16,540 nt of DNA from Clostridia bacterium (GTDB lineage: Bacteria > Bacillota > Clostridia > Christensenellales > Aristaeellaceae): positions 1-16,540 of the forward strand of contig CAAGII010000062.1 of the NCBI GenBank assembly GCA_900769875.1. Direction: 5' to 3'. The notes beneath the pieces are model-generated. The model saw nothing but the letters and a program-made list of their open reading frames with translations, was not told the origin of the DNA and searched no databases. Every line of letters begins with the position of its first letter. The stretch's first letter is position 1. This document shows, piece by piece, positions 1 to 7,588 of this stretch. Both the position numbers and the translations under genes were made by a program.

Positions 1-1
1 C

Positions 2-742
2 GGCGGCCAGTGGCAGGTGAAATCCGAATTCGTGCCCACCCTGGGCAACCGCTACACCGGCCCCGAATGGTTCGCCAGCCTGATCGCCAAGGAAGGCGCC
101 GCCTTCACGGATGAGGCGTTTGTGGCCTGCCTGAAGGAGACCAAGCGTCTGTTCTGCGACACCAAGATCTTCAACAGCAACTTCAACACCGTTACCAACG
201 AGGACGCCCGCGAGTACTACATCGCCGGCCAGGCTGCGGCCTTCATCGGCGGCAACTGGGACGAGAGCTACATCGCCGCGACCCTGAAGGACGCTGACGA
301 GGAGAAGTGGGCCAACATCGGCTTCGCCGTGCTGCCTCAGCCCGCTGACGCCACCAAGGCGCCCAACTCCCAGAACATCGGCCTGGGCTATGCCGTGGCC
401 ATCAATGGCAAGCTGGCGAACGATCCTGAGAAGCTGGCTGCCGCGATCGATCTGGCTCAGGAGCTGACCGGCCCCGCCTTCTCCACCTTCGTGGCTGAGA
501 ACTACGCGCTGGGCGGCCTGACCGCTGCTGGCGACGTCGACCTGTCCTCCTTCGACCAGGTCACTCAGGACTTCTACAGCTGGTCCTATGTGGACACCGA
601 GACCTGCGAGATCTACGACTCCTACATCAACAGCGCTGTGTGGGGCGTGTTCAACCAGGATCTGCAGGCTATGCTGAACGGCGACAAGACTCCTGAAGAG
701 GTCGCCCAGAACGCTCAGGCTGCTTACGAAGCCAACTATTGA
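2..742 (+). CDS. ABC sugar importer solute-binding protein, 3' part (5' end outside window)
   Basis: This is the C-terminal 246 residues of a family 1 extracellular solute-binding protein, which captures a sugar or oligosaccharide outside the membrane and delivers it to the permeases encoded just downstream. The reading frame is open from base 2, so the start and signal peptide lie outside the window. Typical features are the stretch AAFIGGNWDESYIAA, where the ligand-binding lobe normally carries Gly/Trp residues, and an end rich in Asn and Ala (EEVAQNAQAAYEANY) as in CUT1 binding proteins. The assignment to CUT1 rests mainly on the two UgpA/UgpE-like permeases that follow. The substrate cannot be read from the sequence. 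The internal GTG at 17 is not a real start, because homologous-looking sequence continues upstream of it. Confidence 0.85.
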   Translation, partial: GGQWQVKSEFVPTLGNRYTGPEWFASLIAKEGAAFTDEAFVACLKETKRLFCDTKIFNSNFNTVTNEDAREYYIAGQAAAFIGGNWDESYIAATLKDADEEKWANIGFAVLPQPADATKAPNSQNIGLGYAVAINGKLANDPEKLAAAIDLAQELTGPAFSTFVAENYALGGLTAAGDVDLSSFDQVTQDFYSWSYVDTETCEIYDSYINSAVWGVFNQDLQAMLNGDKTPEEVAQNAQAAYEANY

Positions 743-785
743 TTCACAGGGGCTGACGGATGACCTGTCTGTCAGCTGACGGGGG

Positions 786-819
786 GCCGTTCCGCCTATC
801 ACCGGTTAGGCGGAACGGC
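786..819 (+). terminator. Intra-operon hairpin between binding-protein and permease genes
   Basis: A perfect 13-bp stem (GCCGTTCCGCCTA at 786-798 against 807-819) with an 8-nt loop is followed by a short, weak pyrimidine run (TCTTTCC). It lies between the binding-protein stop and the first permease start. Such hairpins commonly act as partial terminators or as 3' stabilisers, so that the binding protein is made in excess over the membrane subunits. The T-run is too poor for a complete terminator. Confidence 0.7.
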
Positions 820-876
820 TCTTTCCAATCGGTGGATACGATAAGCTGCAGAGCAGACGGAAGGAGAGGAAACGCC

Positions 877-1776
877 ATGCTTCGATTCGTCAGACCTAAA
901 AACCGAACCATCATCCTGTATCTTCTGATTCCCGTGGTCGCCTTTGTGTTCACGGTCTTCTATCCACTGTGCCGTGCCGTGATCTACAGCTTCTTCGAGT
1001 GGAAGGGCGGCCCCAATATGACCTTCAACGGGCTGACCAATTACAAAAGTCTCTTCGCTGACGCTGTGTTCTGGGAAGCCTTTGGTCACAACATTTATCT
1101 GGTGATCGTCTGTATTATCGGACAGATGGGTCTGGCCTTCATTCTGGTGATGTTCGCCAATTCCCGCCTGACCCATGCCAAGGGTGTTCACCGCACCTTC
1201 GGCTTCTTCCCCAGCACCATTTCCGCCGTGTGTATCGGCATGATCTGGAATATCATTTACCTGCAGGACGGTCTGCTCAATACGGTGCTCAACAAGCTTG
1301 GCATTCTGACCGGTAATTGGCTTTCGTGGCCCAACTGGCTCGGTACAGGCAATGTCATGCTGACCGTCTCCATCCCGCTGGTCTGGCAATATATCGGGTA
1401 TTACATGGTCATCATGTTCTCCGCCATTGCCGGTATTGACTCTGAAATCTTTGAGAGCGCGGAGATTGATGGCGCCAATGGCTTCCAGAAGGCGCTCTTC
1501 ATCACCCTGCCCCTCATCAAGAATACCATCCTGGTCTGCCTGACGCTGTGCATCGCGGGCAACATGAAGGCCTTTGACAACATTTATGTCATGACGGCAG
1601 GCGGCCCCGGAACCTCGTCCATGGTGATGGCCATGTATGGCTACAATACGTCCTTCCGCGACTCGAATCTGGGCTATGGCAGCACGATTTCCGTGGCCAT
1701 CTTCGTACTGTCCCTCGCTGTGATCGGCGGCTCGCAGTGGCTGGTCAAACGCGCAACAAAGGGGGTTGAGGCATAA
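877..1776 (+). CDS. CUT1 sugar ABC transporter permease, UgpA/MsmF-like
   Basis: A 299-residue integral membrane subunit of a carbohydrate importer. I chose the ATG at 877 because GGAAGGAGAGG lies just upstream and the protein then starts with a short basic tail (MLRFVRPKNR) followed by the first membrane helix (about residues 11-35). The open frame from 760 lacks a ribosome site and would add unrelated residues. The cytoplasmic EAA loop that contacts the ATPase is clear at about residues 193-214 (ESAEIDGANGFQKALFITLP). About six membrane segments can be seen. Its stop codon overlaps the next gene's ATG by one base (TAATG), so translation is probably coupled. No ATPase gene is nearby. CUT1 systems of Firmicutes often share an MsmK-type ATPase encoded elsewhere. 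Confidence 0.93.
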   Translation: MLRFVRPKNRTIILYLLIPVVAFVFTVFYPLCRAVIYSFFEWKGGPNMTFNGLTNYKSLFADAVFWEAFGHNIYLVIVCIIGQMGLAFILVMFANSRLTHAKGVHRTFGFFPSTISAVCIGMIWNIIYLQDGLLNTVLNKLGILTGNWLSWPNWLGTGNVMLTVSIPLVWQYIGYYMVIMFSAIAGIDSEIFESAEIDGANGFQKALFITLPLIKNTILVCLTLCIAGNMKAFDNIYVMTAGGPGTSSMVMAMYGYNTSFRDSNLGYGSTISVAIFVLSLAVIGGSQWLVKRATKGVEA

Positions 1777-2678
1777 TGAGTCAGACTGCTGTGAAGGCCC
1801 AGACCCATACGCGCACGAAAAAGCACATGAAGCTGTCCACCCGCATCGGGAGCATCTTCATGAACGCCGTGCTGTGGCTGTTTTCTCTCAGCTGCATCTT
1901 CCCGCTGGTGTGGATGGCCTACAATTCCCTGAAAACCAAGCGCGTGTTCAACGCGGACAAGCTGTCCATTCCCGGCCTGTTCGGCGCGGCCAGTCCCACG
2001 CTGGACAACTATACCCGCATTCTGACCAATCCGGACTACCATCTGTTCGAGTCCATGTGGAACTCCGTGCGCACCACGGCGATCAGCATTCTGTGCATCG
2101 TGCTGTGCTCCTTCGTCGTGGGCTATATCCTCTCGCGCATCACGGGCAAGTGGAACCGTCCGCTGTACATCCTGTTCCTCTCCGGCATGCTGATTCCGAT
2201 TCATTCCCTGCTGGTGCCCATTTACGTTGTGTTCAAGGAAATGAACATGACCAACCAGTGGTTCACCCTGCTGCTGCCCTATATCAGCTTTGGTTTGCCC
2301 ATGGGCATCTTCCTGGTGGAGGGCTATGTCAAGAGCATCCCCATCTCCATGGAGGAAGCGGCTGCCATTGACGGCTCGAGCTTCTCCCGCACGCTGTGGA
2401 GCATCATCCTCCCCATGTGCAAGCCCATTCTGGTCACGGTGGCGATTATTCAGGTGTTCGGCTGCTGGAATGAGTTCTCCTTCGCGCTGGTGCTGATTGA
2501 GAACGTGCATCTGCAGACCGTTCCGCTGGCGCTGACGCAGTTCAAGGGGCAGTTCGGCTCGGACTATCCCAAGCAGATGGCCGCTATGCTCATTACCATG
2601 CTGCCGATTGTGATTATCTACTTCATTTTCAGCAAGCAGATCATCAAGGGCATGGTTGCCGGCGCGGTCAAGGGCTGA
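1776..2678 (+). CDS. CUT1 sugar ABC transporter permease, UgpE/MsmG-like
   Basis: A 300-residue second membrane subunit of the same importer. It begins with a basic cytoplasmic tail (about residues 1-25), then about six membrane helices. The EAA loop lies at about residues 193-214 (EEAAAIDGSSFSRTLWSIIL), and the C-terminus GMVAGAVKG is the typical ending of this permease class. The ATG overlaps the stop of the preceding permease by one base, and GGGGGTTGAG upstream serves as ribosome site. It is the last gene of the operon. The substrate is unknown. Confidence 0.93.
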   Translation: MSQTAVKAQTHTRTKKHMKLSTRIGSIFMNAVLWLFSLSCIFPLVWMAYNSLKTKRVFNADKLSIPGLFGAASPTLDNYTRILTNPDYHLFESMWNSVRTTAISILCIVLCSFVVGYILSRITGKWNRPLYILFLSGMLIPIHSLLVPIYVVFKEMNMTNQWFTLLLPYISFGLPMGIFLVEGYVKSIPISMEEAAAIDGSSFSRTLWSIILPMCKPILVTVAIIQVFGCWNEFSFALVLIENVHLQTVPLALTQFKGQFGSDYPKQMAAMLITMLPIVIIYFIFSKQIIKGMVAGAVKG

Positions 2679-2681
2679 TCG

Positions 2682-2741
2682 AGCAAAAAAGGAAAAAGCA
2701 GCGGGGCTGCTTCTCCGCATGTGCGGTGGAGTAGCCCCGCT
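2682..2741 (-). terminator. Terminator for the minus-strand serine hydrolase, possibly bidirectional
   Basis: A 19-bp stem (2700-2718 with 2723-2741, loop ATGT, two wobble pairs and one mismatch) carries AGCGGGGCT/AGCCCCGCT at its base. Read on the minus strand it is followed by GCTTTTTCCTTTTTTGC (complement of 2683-2699), a good T-tract. On the plus strand the downstream sequence GACTTTATG is a poor T-tract, so the structure may also stop or protect the end of the importer operon, but less clearly. Confidence 0.8.
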
Positions 2742-2837
2742 GACTTTATGTGTGGATTGCGTTAGCGCGCGACCTGATGCGATCTGCCATGCTCTCAGGC
2801 GCGCCGGTTTACAGCCATCGGCGTTTTCGCGGCAGCG

Positions 2838-4262
2838 TTATTTCTTCTGGAACACAACCCTGCCGCCGGGTATGTCAATGCCGAGACCGCGGAACACAAG
2901 CCGGTTCTTGCTCCATGTCAGGCTGCCCTCCATGGTATCCGGCGAATTGACGGAGCGCAGCGTCATCATCAGCTTGCCCTTTTGCCATGCGTAGCCGCCA
3001 AAGAAGTGCGCATGTTTGTACGCATTGGCGGCGGCCAGCGTGATTCTGTTTCTGGGCAGGAAGAACTCATACCGGTCGGCTGCTTCTTCACCGAAGCGCA
3101 TGTTCAGCCGGATCAGATCGTAATGGAACATTTCCATGCTGATGATGCATTCCGTGCCAAAGCAGGGCAGGCCGAATTCGCCCTCGGGCAGCGCCTGCAC
3201 GGAGCCGTCGTCCGAATAGGGGAAAGCGTAACCAAGGCCGGATTGCTTTTTGGCAAGGGCAAGCTGATCTTTTCCTGTGCCGGGCTCCATATCGAGCGCA
3301 GGAAACAGGAATTCACGGATCAGGCGGAGCTCAGAAACCAAATCATTGCTTGCGCAGGTTACGGCAAGCACGGCGTCGCGCTTTTCATCCACGATGCAGG
3401 CCTGACCAAACGCGCCGTCGCCGCGGTATCTGCCGTCCATGCAGCGCCAGAACTGGAAGCCGTAGCCCTGTCCCCACTCGTTGCCGTCCTGACGCACGCC
3501 GTCGTAGTTGGCAATGTGCTCACGGGTGGCAAGCTCCACCCAGCCCTCCGGCAGTACCTGCTTGCCCTGCCACATGCCCTTCTGCAGCAGGCACTGACCG
3601 AAGCGGGCGATGGACTCGCAGGAAAGCTGCAGCCCGAAGCCGCCGCAGCAGACGCCCTGCGGAGACATATCCCACACGGGCTTGTCAATGCCAAGAGGCG
3701 CGAACAGCCTCGGCTCCAGATAATCCACCAGCGTCTTGCCCGTCACCTTCTGTACCATGCAGCTGACCAGATAGGTGCCGAAGGTGTTGTAGTGGAAGTG
3801 CGTCATCGGCGGATATTTCACCGCATGGCTCAGCACATGGCACGCCCAGGTGATGGCGGGATTCCGGGATGCGGAGTCGGATTCCTCAGCCAGTCCGCTG
3901 CCCATGCAGAGCAGCGATTCCAGCGTGACCTGCTTCAGCTCGTCCTCGCGCCCCTGAGGCACCTCCTCCGGCAGGATTTCCGTGACGGGACTGTCCCAGC
4001 GGAGCAGCCCTTCGGACACAGCAAAGCCCGCTGCTGCGGAGGTAAAGCTCTTGCTCAGACTGAACAGGGCATGAGGCGTTTGGTCGTCGTAGGGCGCCCA
4101 GTTGAAGCGGAACACCTCCTTGCCGTGCCGCAGCAGGATCATGCTGTGGAACTGTACAGTGTCGCGCAGCTTGTGAGCCTCCCTGAGGAATTGAAGAAGT
4201 CCTTTGGAGGAAACGCCTGCTTCCTCGGGTGTCGTGAACCGTTCAAAAACGCTGTTTGTCAT
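2838..4262 (-). CDS. Serine hydrolase, class C beta-lactamase/penicillin-binding fold
   Basis: A 474-residue enzyme of the serine beta-lactamase-like family (Pfam PF00144). Members are esterases, D-amino-acid peptidases or related hydrolases acting through an acylated serine. The SxxK motif is S68-L-S-K71 in FSLSKSFTS, followed by the usual LLCMGSGL segment (about 118-124). The catalytic tyrosine is probably Y158 in HYNTFG. The third motif region is GDGAFGQ (about 281-287) before a beta strand. There is no signal peptide, so it is probably cytosolic. I chose the ATG at 4262 because ACAGGAG precedes it by 7 nt; the longer frame to 4343 runs through the promoter. It stands alone between its own promoter and terminator. 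Its substrate is unknown; a role in processing imported compounds is a guess from position only. Confidence 0.88.
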   Translation of the reverse strand: MTNSVFERFTTPEEAGVSSKGLLQFLREAHKLRDTVQFHSMILLRHGKEVFRFNWAPYDDQTPHALFSLSKSFTSAAAGFAVSEGLLRWDSPVTEILPEEVPQGREDELKQVTLESLLCMGSGLAEESDSASRNPAITWACHVLSHAVKYPPMTHFHYNTFGTYLVSCMVQKVTGKTLVDYLEPRLFAPLGIDKPVWDMSPQGVCCGGFGLQLSCESIARFGQCLLQKGMWQGKQVLPEGWVELATREHIANYDGVRQDGNEWGQGYGFQFWRCMDGRYRGDGAFGQACIVDEKRDAVLAVTCASNDLVSELRLIREFLFPALDMEPGTGKDQLALAKKQSGLGYAFPYSDDGSVQALPEGEFGLPCFGTECIISMEMFHYDLIRLNMRFGEEAADRYEFFLPRNRITLAAANAYKHAHFFGGYAWQKGKLMMTLRSVNSPDTMEGSLTWSKNRLVFRGLGIDIPGGRVVFQKK

Positions 4263-4314
4263 GATGATTCTCCTGTGATGGTCGGTCGTAACGGTACAGA
4301 CAGCTATTGAATGA

Positions 4315-4343
4315 AGTATATCACAATCCGCGATGGCGCACAA
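4315..4343 (-). promoter_or_regulatory. Promoter of the serine hydrolase gene
   Basis: Read on the minus strand: -35 TTGTGC (complement of 4338-4343), 17-bp spacer, -10 TATACT (complement of 4315-4320), with TGA directly before the -10 as an extended -10 element. It lies about 50 bp upstream of the chosen start. It is divergent from the two-component promoter about 150 bp away, so both may share control. Confidence 0.65.
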
Positions 4344-4417
4344 TATCCATTTCTGCGCGGACGGATCAAGCGATGCGCGCGGCGCTCATGCGGCATGCCA
4401 GATGTTGGTGAAGCCGC

Positions 4418-4483
4418 CATCTGAAAATTGGACACAATCAGATGAAAAAAACGTCTATCGCTGCGGCGCTTATCGTGTACAAT
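4418..4483 (+). promoter_or_regulatory. Promoter and 40-bp operator box upstream of the two-component operon
   Basis: The -10 is TACAAT at 4478-4483; there is no good -35 match at the right distance, where CTATCG (4455-4460) sits. Upstream lie two TGAAAA half-sites (4422-4427 and 4443-4448) exactly 21 bp apart, two helical turns, separated by GACACAA and CAG. The block 4421-4460 matches 7019-7058 at 32 of 40 positions. A weak -35 plus tandem half-sites just upstream is what one expects of a promoter needing an activator. The AraC-type response regulator encoded downstream is the obvious candidate. Confidence 0.65.
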
Positions 4484-4535
4484 ACTCATGTAGAGTCACA
4501 GACGTACGCACAGCGAGCCAGACAGGAGGTTGCCG

Positions 4536-4658
4536 ATGAACAAGAACGGATCAGCCTACGATGAGCGCTACAGGCACAAGCTCAATGTGCTCTGGCCCGG
4601 GCAACAGATGCAGAAGGCGGTCGCAGTGCTTGAGCTGCGGGGCGTCCTGTTTTGCTAA
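4536..4658 (+). CDS. Small ORF (40 aa) at the head of the two-component operon
   Basis: An ORF of 40 residues (MNKNGSAYDERYRHKLNVLW...) beginning at an ATG with a strong ribosome site, CAGGAGG ending 6 nt before it, and located about 45 bp downstream of the presumed transcription start. I do not recognise the product. It is charged, with a hydrophobic end (VAVLELRGVLFC). Its last codons overlap, in the -1 frame, a second open stretch that encodes a membrane helix. It may therefore be a separate leader or small protein, or the first part of a single small membrane protein broken by a frameshift. Confidence 0.5.
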   Translation: MNKNGSAYDERYRHKLNVLWPGQQMQKAVAVLELRGVLFC

Positions 4659-4819
4659 CGGAGCTGACAACGGTCGCGTATGTGTTTCTGTCGCTTGGAG
4701 CGATCGTGTTTGCCGCGCTGCTGATGCTGGTCCCAATTGAGCTTCATCAGGATAGAGTGCTCAATGAGATTGCTGCGCGGGAGATGGAGACGCATCCGCA
4801 GCGCCGCAATCCACGGTGA
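4652..4819 (+). CDS. Possible small membrane protein ORF in the -1 frame of the preceding ORF
   Basis: The frame is open from the TGA at 4631-4633 to the TGA at 4817-4819. With TTG at 4652 as start it gives 55 residues with one clear membrane helix (about residues 4-27, AYVFLSLGAIVFAALLMLV), followed by an amphipathic charged tail ending in RRNPR. There is no ATG and only a weak upstream purine run. Expression would need the TTG, translational coupling to the overlapping 40-aa ORF, or a -1 shift near CTGTTTTGCTAA. The hydrophobic helix with flanking charges suggests real coding rather than chance. The 4820-4910 interval after it holds only the ribosome site of the kinase gene. Confidence 0.35.
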   Translation: MLTELTTVAYVFLSLGAIVFAALLMLVPIELHQDRVLNEIAAREMETHPQRRNPR

Positions 4820-4910
4820 TCGTGGGTTCTTCGGATTTGTCATCATGCTTTGACGCTCACCGTACAGGAAGCCTCAGGCGCTTACCAATCATTGCAAAGG
4901 GGGGACTACC

Positions 4911-6215
4911 GTGCTGCGGATGGAAATCGCGCTGACGCTGGTGGTTGCGCTGATTGCTTATATGTACTTTTCGGCGGAGAAGGAACAGTCGCCGCTGCAT
5001 CGTACGTTTTCCATGCTGCTCATCGCGGTGCTCACAAACCTTGCGCTGGACGGCGTGACTGTGTATACCGTTCATCATCTGGAGATGGTGCCTGGGCTGC
5101 TCAATGATATCCTCCACCGGCTGTTTCTTGGCAGCATGGTGGTGGTGATCTATCTGTTCTACCAGTACATCGCCATTCTTGTGCAGCAGGAGACCGGCAA
5201 GCCGCGACGGCTGGATCTGCCCGCGCGCGCCTTTCTGGGTGTTGCGCTGCTGAGCAATTTCACGCTTCCCATCACCTACACCGTAACGCCGGAGGGCAAT
5301 TACTCATCCGGCGCCTATATGCTGGTGCCCTACGCCGCCGTGGCGTTCTATCTGCTGCTGTGCGTGCTGCTGCTGGTGGCAAACCGCAGGGGCGTCGAAC
5401 GCAAGAAGAAAGCCGCCATCGGCGCGGCGCTGTTCATTGAGCTGATTGTCTGCGCACTGCAGGGCATGTACCACACATGGCTCATCAGCGGCATGGGCAT
5501 CACGCTGATGACGCTGTCGTTTTATTTGACGCTGGAAAATCCGGAGGCGCTTAGGGCCGAGCTAACGGAGCAAAAACTGTCCATGCTGTACCTGAAAAGT
5601 CAGGTCAATCCGCACTTTTTGTACAACACGCTGGATACCATCCGAATTCAGGCGCAGATCAACGGGGATAAAAAGGTGGCTGACCTGCTGATGCGGCTGG
5701 TGGATTTCTTCCGTTTGAGCGTGAAGGTGGATCGCCCCATGGTCACGCTTGATGATGAGATGGAGCTGCTGGAAGCCTACATGGAGCTGATGTGCTGCCG
5801 CTATCCGAACCTGCACTGCGAATATGACATTGATCCCGACCTTGGCGGCGCGCAGGTACCGAACTTTATCCTGCAGCCGATTGTGGAAAACAGCCTGCTG
5901 CACGGCTTGAAAAACAGGGGCTACCGTGGTACGGTGACCATCACGGCAAATAAAGCAGGTGCGGGAGATCTTGCCATCTGTGTCCGCGACACGGGCAGCG
6001 GCTTTGACGAGGGTAAAAAGGCGGATGTGGACGCGCTTCTGAAAGGCTACGACAGGCAGCCGCCCAAGCTGAATGGCAACAGCATCGGTATACTCAATGT
6101 GCAAAAGCGCATCAAGCTGCTCTGCGGGCGGGACTATGGCCTGTCCTACACGGAAAACGACGGGGACGGCGTGACGGCGCACATCCTGCTGCCATACAAG
6201 GAGGAAGCAAAATGA
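4911..6215 (+). CDS. Sensor histidine kinase, YesM/LytS-type catalytic core with multi-helix membrane domain
   Basis: A 434-residue membrane kinase that should phosphorylate the response regulator encoded next. I used the GTG at 4911 because AAAGGGGGG ends 6 nt before it; the ATG at 4920 is an alternative. Residues about 1-207 form about six membrane helices with short loops and no large outside domain, so the signal is probably sensed in or at the membrane. The His_kinase family core follows: phosphoacceptor H235 in QVNPHFLYNTLD, N box N327 in ILQPIVENSLLHG, G1 box in VRDTGSGFD (about 358-366) and G2 in NSIGILNVQKR (about 390-400). No HAMP domain is visible. The stop overlaps the next ATG (ATGA). 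The promoter is probably the one at 4418-4483. Confidence 0.92.
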   Translation: MLRMEIALTLVVALIAYMYFSAEKEQSPLHRTFSMLLIAVLTNLALDGVTVYTVHHLEMVPGLLNDILHRLFLGSMVVVIYLFYQYIAILVQQETGKPRRLDLPARAFLGVALLSNFTLPITYTVTPEGNYSSGAYMLVPYAAVAFYLLLCVLLLVANRRGVERKKKAAIGAALFIELIVCALQGMYHTWLISGMGITLMTLSFYLTLENPEALRAELTEQKLSMLYLKSQVNPHFLYNTLDTIRIQAQINGDKKVADLLMRLVDFFRLSVKVDRPMVTLDDEMELLEAYMELMCCRYPNLHCEYDIDPDLGGAQVPNFILQPIVENSLLHGLKNRGYRGTVTITANKAGAGDLAICVRDTGSGFDEGKKADVDALLKGYDRQPPKLNGNSIGILNVQKRIKLLCGRDYGLSYTENDGDGVTAHILLPYKEEAK

Positions 6216-6961
6216 AGAAGCTGCGCGTTCTTCTGGTGGATGATGAGATCATGATCCGCGAGGGCTTCAAGTGCCTCTTTGACTGGGAGGCTCACGATTG
6301 CGAGGTGGTGGGTGAGGCGGCTGACGGTATGGAGGCGCTCGCGAAGATCGACAGCCTGAGGCCGGATGTCGCCATCATGGACATCAACATCCCCATCATG
6401 AACGGGCTCAAGGTGATTCAGATGTCCCGTCTCAAGCACCCGGACACGGCGTTTGTCATCGTCTCCGGGTACGACGATTTTTCCTACTGCCGTGAGGCAC
6501 TGCGGCTGCAGATCACCGACTACATCCTCAAGCCTGTGAATTACGAGGAGTTTGGCAGCTGCATCGATCATTTGAAAATTGCACTATTCATGCGCCAGTC
6601 CGCGCGTCAGGAGACGCAGCAGGAGGAGCGCCCCATCCATGCGATCACGCGCTATCTGCAGGAGCATCTGGAGGAGGATATCAGTCTGTCCGTGCTGGCT
6701 GAGGCGTTCCATCTTAACGCGCAGTATATCAGCCAGCTGTTCAAGAGCGAGATCGGCGTGAATTTTCTGGCGTATCTGACCAACATCCGTATGGAACGGG
6801 CGAAAAAGCTGCTGCTGACGACTCCGCTGTCCATCGCGGAGGTATCGGAGCGCTCCGGCTACGGGGACTACCGCGTATTCACCAAGGTGTTCAAGAAAAC
6901 CGAGGGTATCACGCCCTCCCAGTACCGGCGCGATTTTCTGGAAAAGGAAACGCCGGTTTGA
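6212..6961 (+). CDS. Response regulator, receiver plus AraC-type HTH (YesN-like)
   Basis: A 249-residue cytoplasmic transcription factor and partner of the kinase upstream, with the start overlapping the kinase stop by 4 nt. The receiver domain (about 1-120) has the acidic pair D10/D11, phosphoacceptor D57 in AIMDINIP, the switch residue S85 in VIVSGYDDF, and K107-P108 in ILKPV. The AraC/XylS double helix-turn-helix occupies about residues 145-243 (VLAEAFHLNAQYISQLFK, then IAEVSERSGYGDYRVFTKVF). It is shorter than classical YesN proteins because the linker is short. AraC-type domains bind direct-repeat sites; the tandem TGAAAA elements before this operon and before the PspC operon fit such a site. 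YesMN pairs often control importers, but I see no such box at either importer here. Confidence 0.93.
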   Translation: MKKLRVLLVDDEIMIREGFKCLFDWEAHDCEVVGEAADGMEALAKIDSLRPDVAIMDINIPIMNGLKVIQMSRLKHPDTAFVIVSGYDDFSYCREALRLQITDYILKPVNYEEFGSCIDHLKIALFMRQSARQETQQEERPIHAITRYLQEHLEEDISLSVLAEAFHLNAQYISQLFKSEIGVNFLAYLTNIRMERAKKLLLTTPLSIAEVSERSGYGDYRVFTKVFKKTEGITPSQYRRDFLEKETPV

Positions 6962-6981
6962 ATGGCAGTCACCGCCTGCCC

Positions 6982-7005
6982 GCCAGCTCATTCGGCTGGC
7001 TTTTT
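6982..7005 (+). terminator. Terminator of the two-component operon
   Basis: GCCAGC (6982-6987), a 7-nt loop, GCTGGC (6995-7000), then TTTTT (7001-7005), 20 bp after the regulator's stop. It separates this operon from the PspC operon, whose promoter begins right after. Confidence 0.85.
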
Positions 7006-7015
7006 GCTTGCGCGA

Positions 7016-7082
7016 CATCTGAAAAACTGACACAAACAGGTGAAAAAACTGCCTATCGAAGCACACGCAATACCGCTACAAT
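7016..7082 (+). promoter_or_regulatory. Promoter of the PspC operon with second copy of the 40-bp operator box
   Basis: The -10 is TACAAT at 7077-7082. The box 7019-7058 repeats the arrangement at 4421-4460: TGAAAA at 7020-7025 and 7041-7046 (21 bp apart), GACACAA and CAG between them, and CTATCG at 7053-7058 exactly 12 bp after the second half-site in both copies. Distance from CTATCG to TACAAT differs by a single base (24 against 23). Sequence outside the box and the -10 is not similar, which argues for functional conservation rather than a recent duplication. Confidence 0.65.
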
Positions 7083-7110
7083 GGTATCGTCAAAGAAAGG
7101 ATGGATGATT

Positions 7111-7302
7111 GTGGTACAGAAGCTTGTGAAATCCGGCAAGGACAGGGTGATTGGCGGCGTGTGCGGCGGAATCGCGGCATATCTTCAAATGGATTCCACG
7201 CTGGTGCGACTTGTGTGGGTGGCGCTGAGCCTGATGGATCACAGAGGCTTCCTTGTGTATCTGCTCGCGGCCCTGCTGATTCCCGAGGATGCGCGCCGCT
7301 AA
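7111..7302 (+). CDS. PspC-domain small membrane protein
   Basis: A 63-residue protein consisting of little more than one PspC domain (Pfam PF04024). The hallmark RVIGGVCGGIAAYL is at about residues 12-25, then DSTLVRLVWV and a membrane helix ending YLLAALLIPED. PspC-domain proteins sit in the inner or cytoplasmic membrane and are linked to envelope stress signalling. I prefer the GTG at 7111, 9 nt after AAAGGA; the ATG at 7105 would add two residues but sits too close to that site. The ATG at 7081 lies within the -10 and cannot be used. It is the first gene of an operon that also holds a DUF4097 protein, a common PspC neighbour. Confidence 0.85.
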   Translation: MVQKLVKSGKDRVIGGVCGGIAAYLQMDSTLVRLVWVALSLMDHRGFLVYLLAALLIPEDARR

Positions 7303-7402
7303 CGCTCAAGAACACCTGCATCGGTGATGAAACCGCCATCTGTGGGCAGGGGAAAGCGACAACGATGGCATTGACCGGCATGAGTCGGAAGGGGGACGGA
7401 AA

Positions 7403-7588
7403 ATGAGCAGGTATCGAATCCTGTCGTTGATTCTTGGCATAACGGGCTGTCTGACGGTGATGATCTGCATCCTGACGGACTGGAGCGACTCGACGCTTCT
7501 GTCGCTGGCGCTTGTGCTGACGGGTGTGGCGAATCTGGTGAACCTTGTGGCCATCAGGCAGGAAAAACGCGCGGAGTTGCAGAAATGA
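7403..7588 (+). CDS. Small membrane protein with two helices
   Basis: A 61-residue hydrophobic protein of unknown function. Two membrane helices are visible, about residues 6-25 (ILSLILGITGCLTVMICIL) and 31-50, followed by a charged tail (RQEKRAELQK) that should lie in the cytoplasm. The start has GAAGGGGGACGG upstream. It follows the PspC gene by 100 bp on the same strand, and its stop overlaps the next ORF's ATG (ATGA). I do not recognise the family; context suggests a membrane partner in the PspC/DUF4097 group. Confidence 0.65.
   Translation: MSRYRILSLILGITGCLTVMICILTDWSDSTLLSLALVLTGVANLVNLVAIRQEKRAELQK

Noticed and set aside
760..876. N-terminal extension of the first permease from the ATG at 760
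   Set aside because: It would run through the intra-operon hairpin, adds non-membrane residues foreign to the family, and a strong ribosome site precedes the ATG at 877.
2982..4310. Plus-strand open frame of 442 codons opposite the serine hydrolase
   Set aside because: Shadow of a GC-rich gene: the minus-strand frame has all the catalytic motifs, a ribosome site, promoter and terminator.
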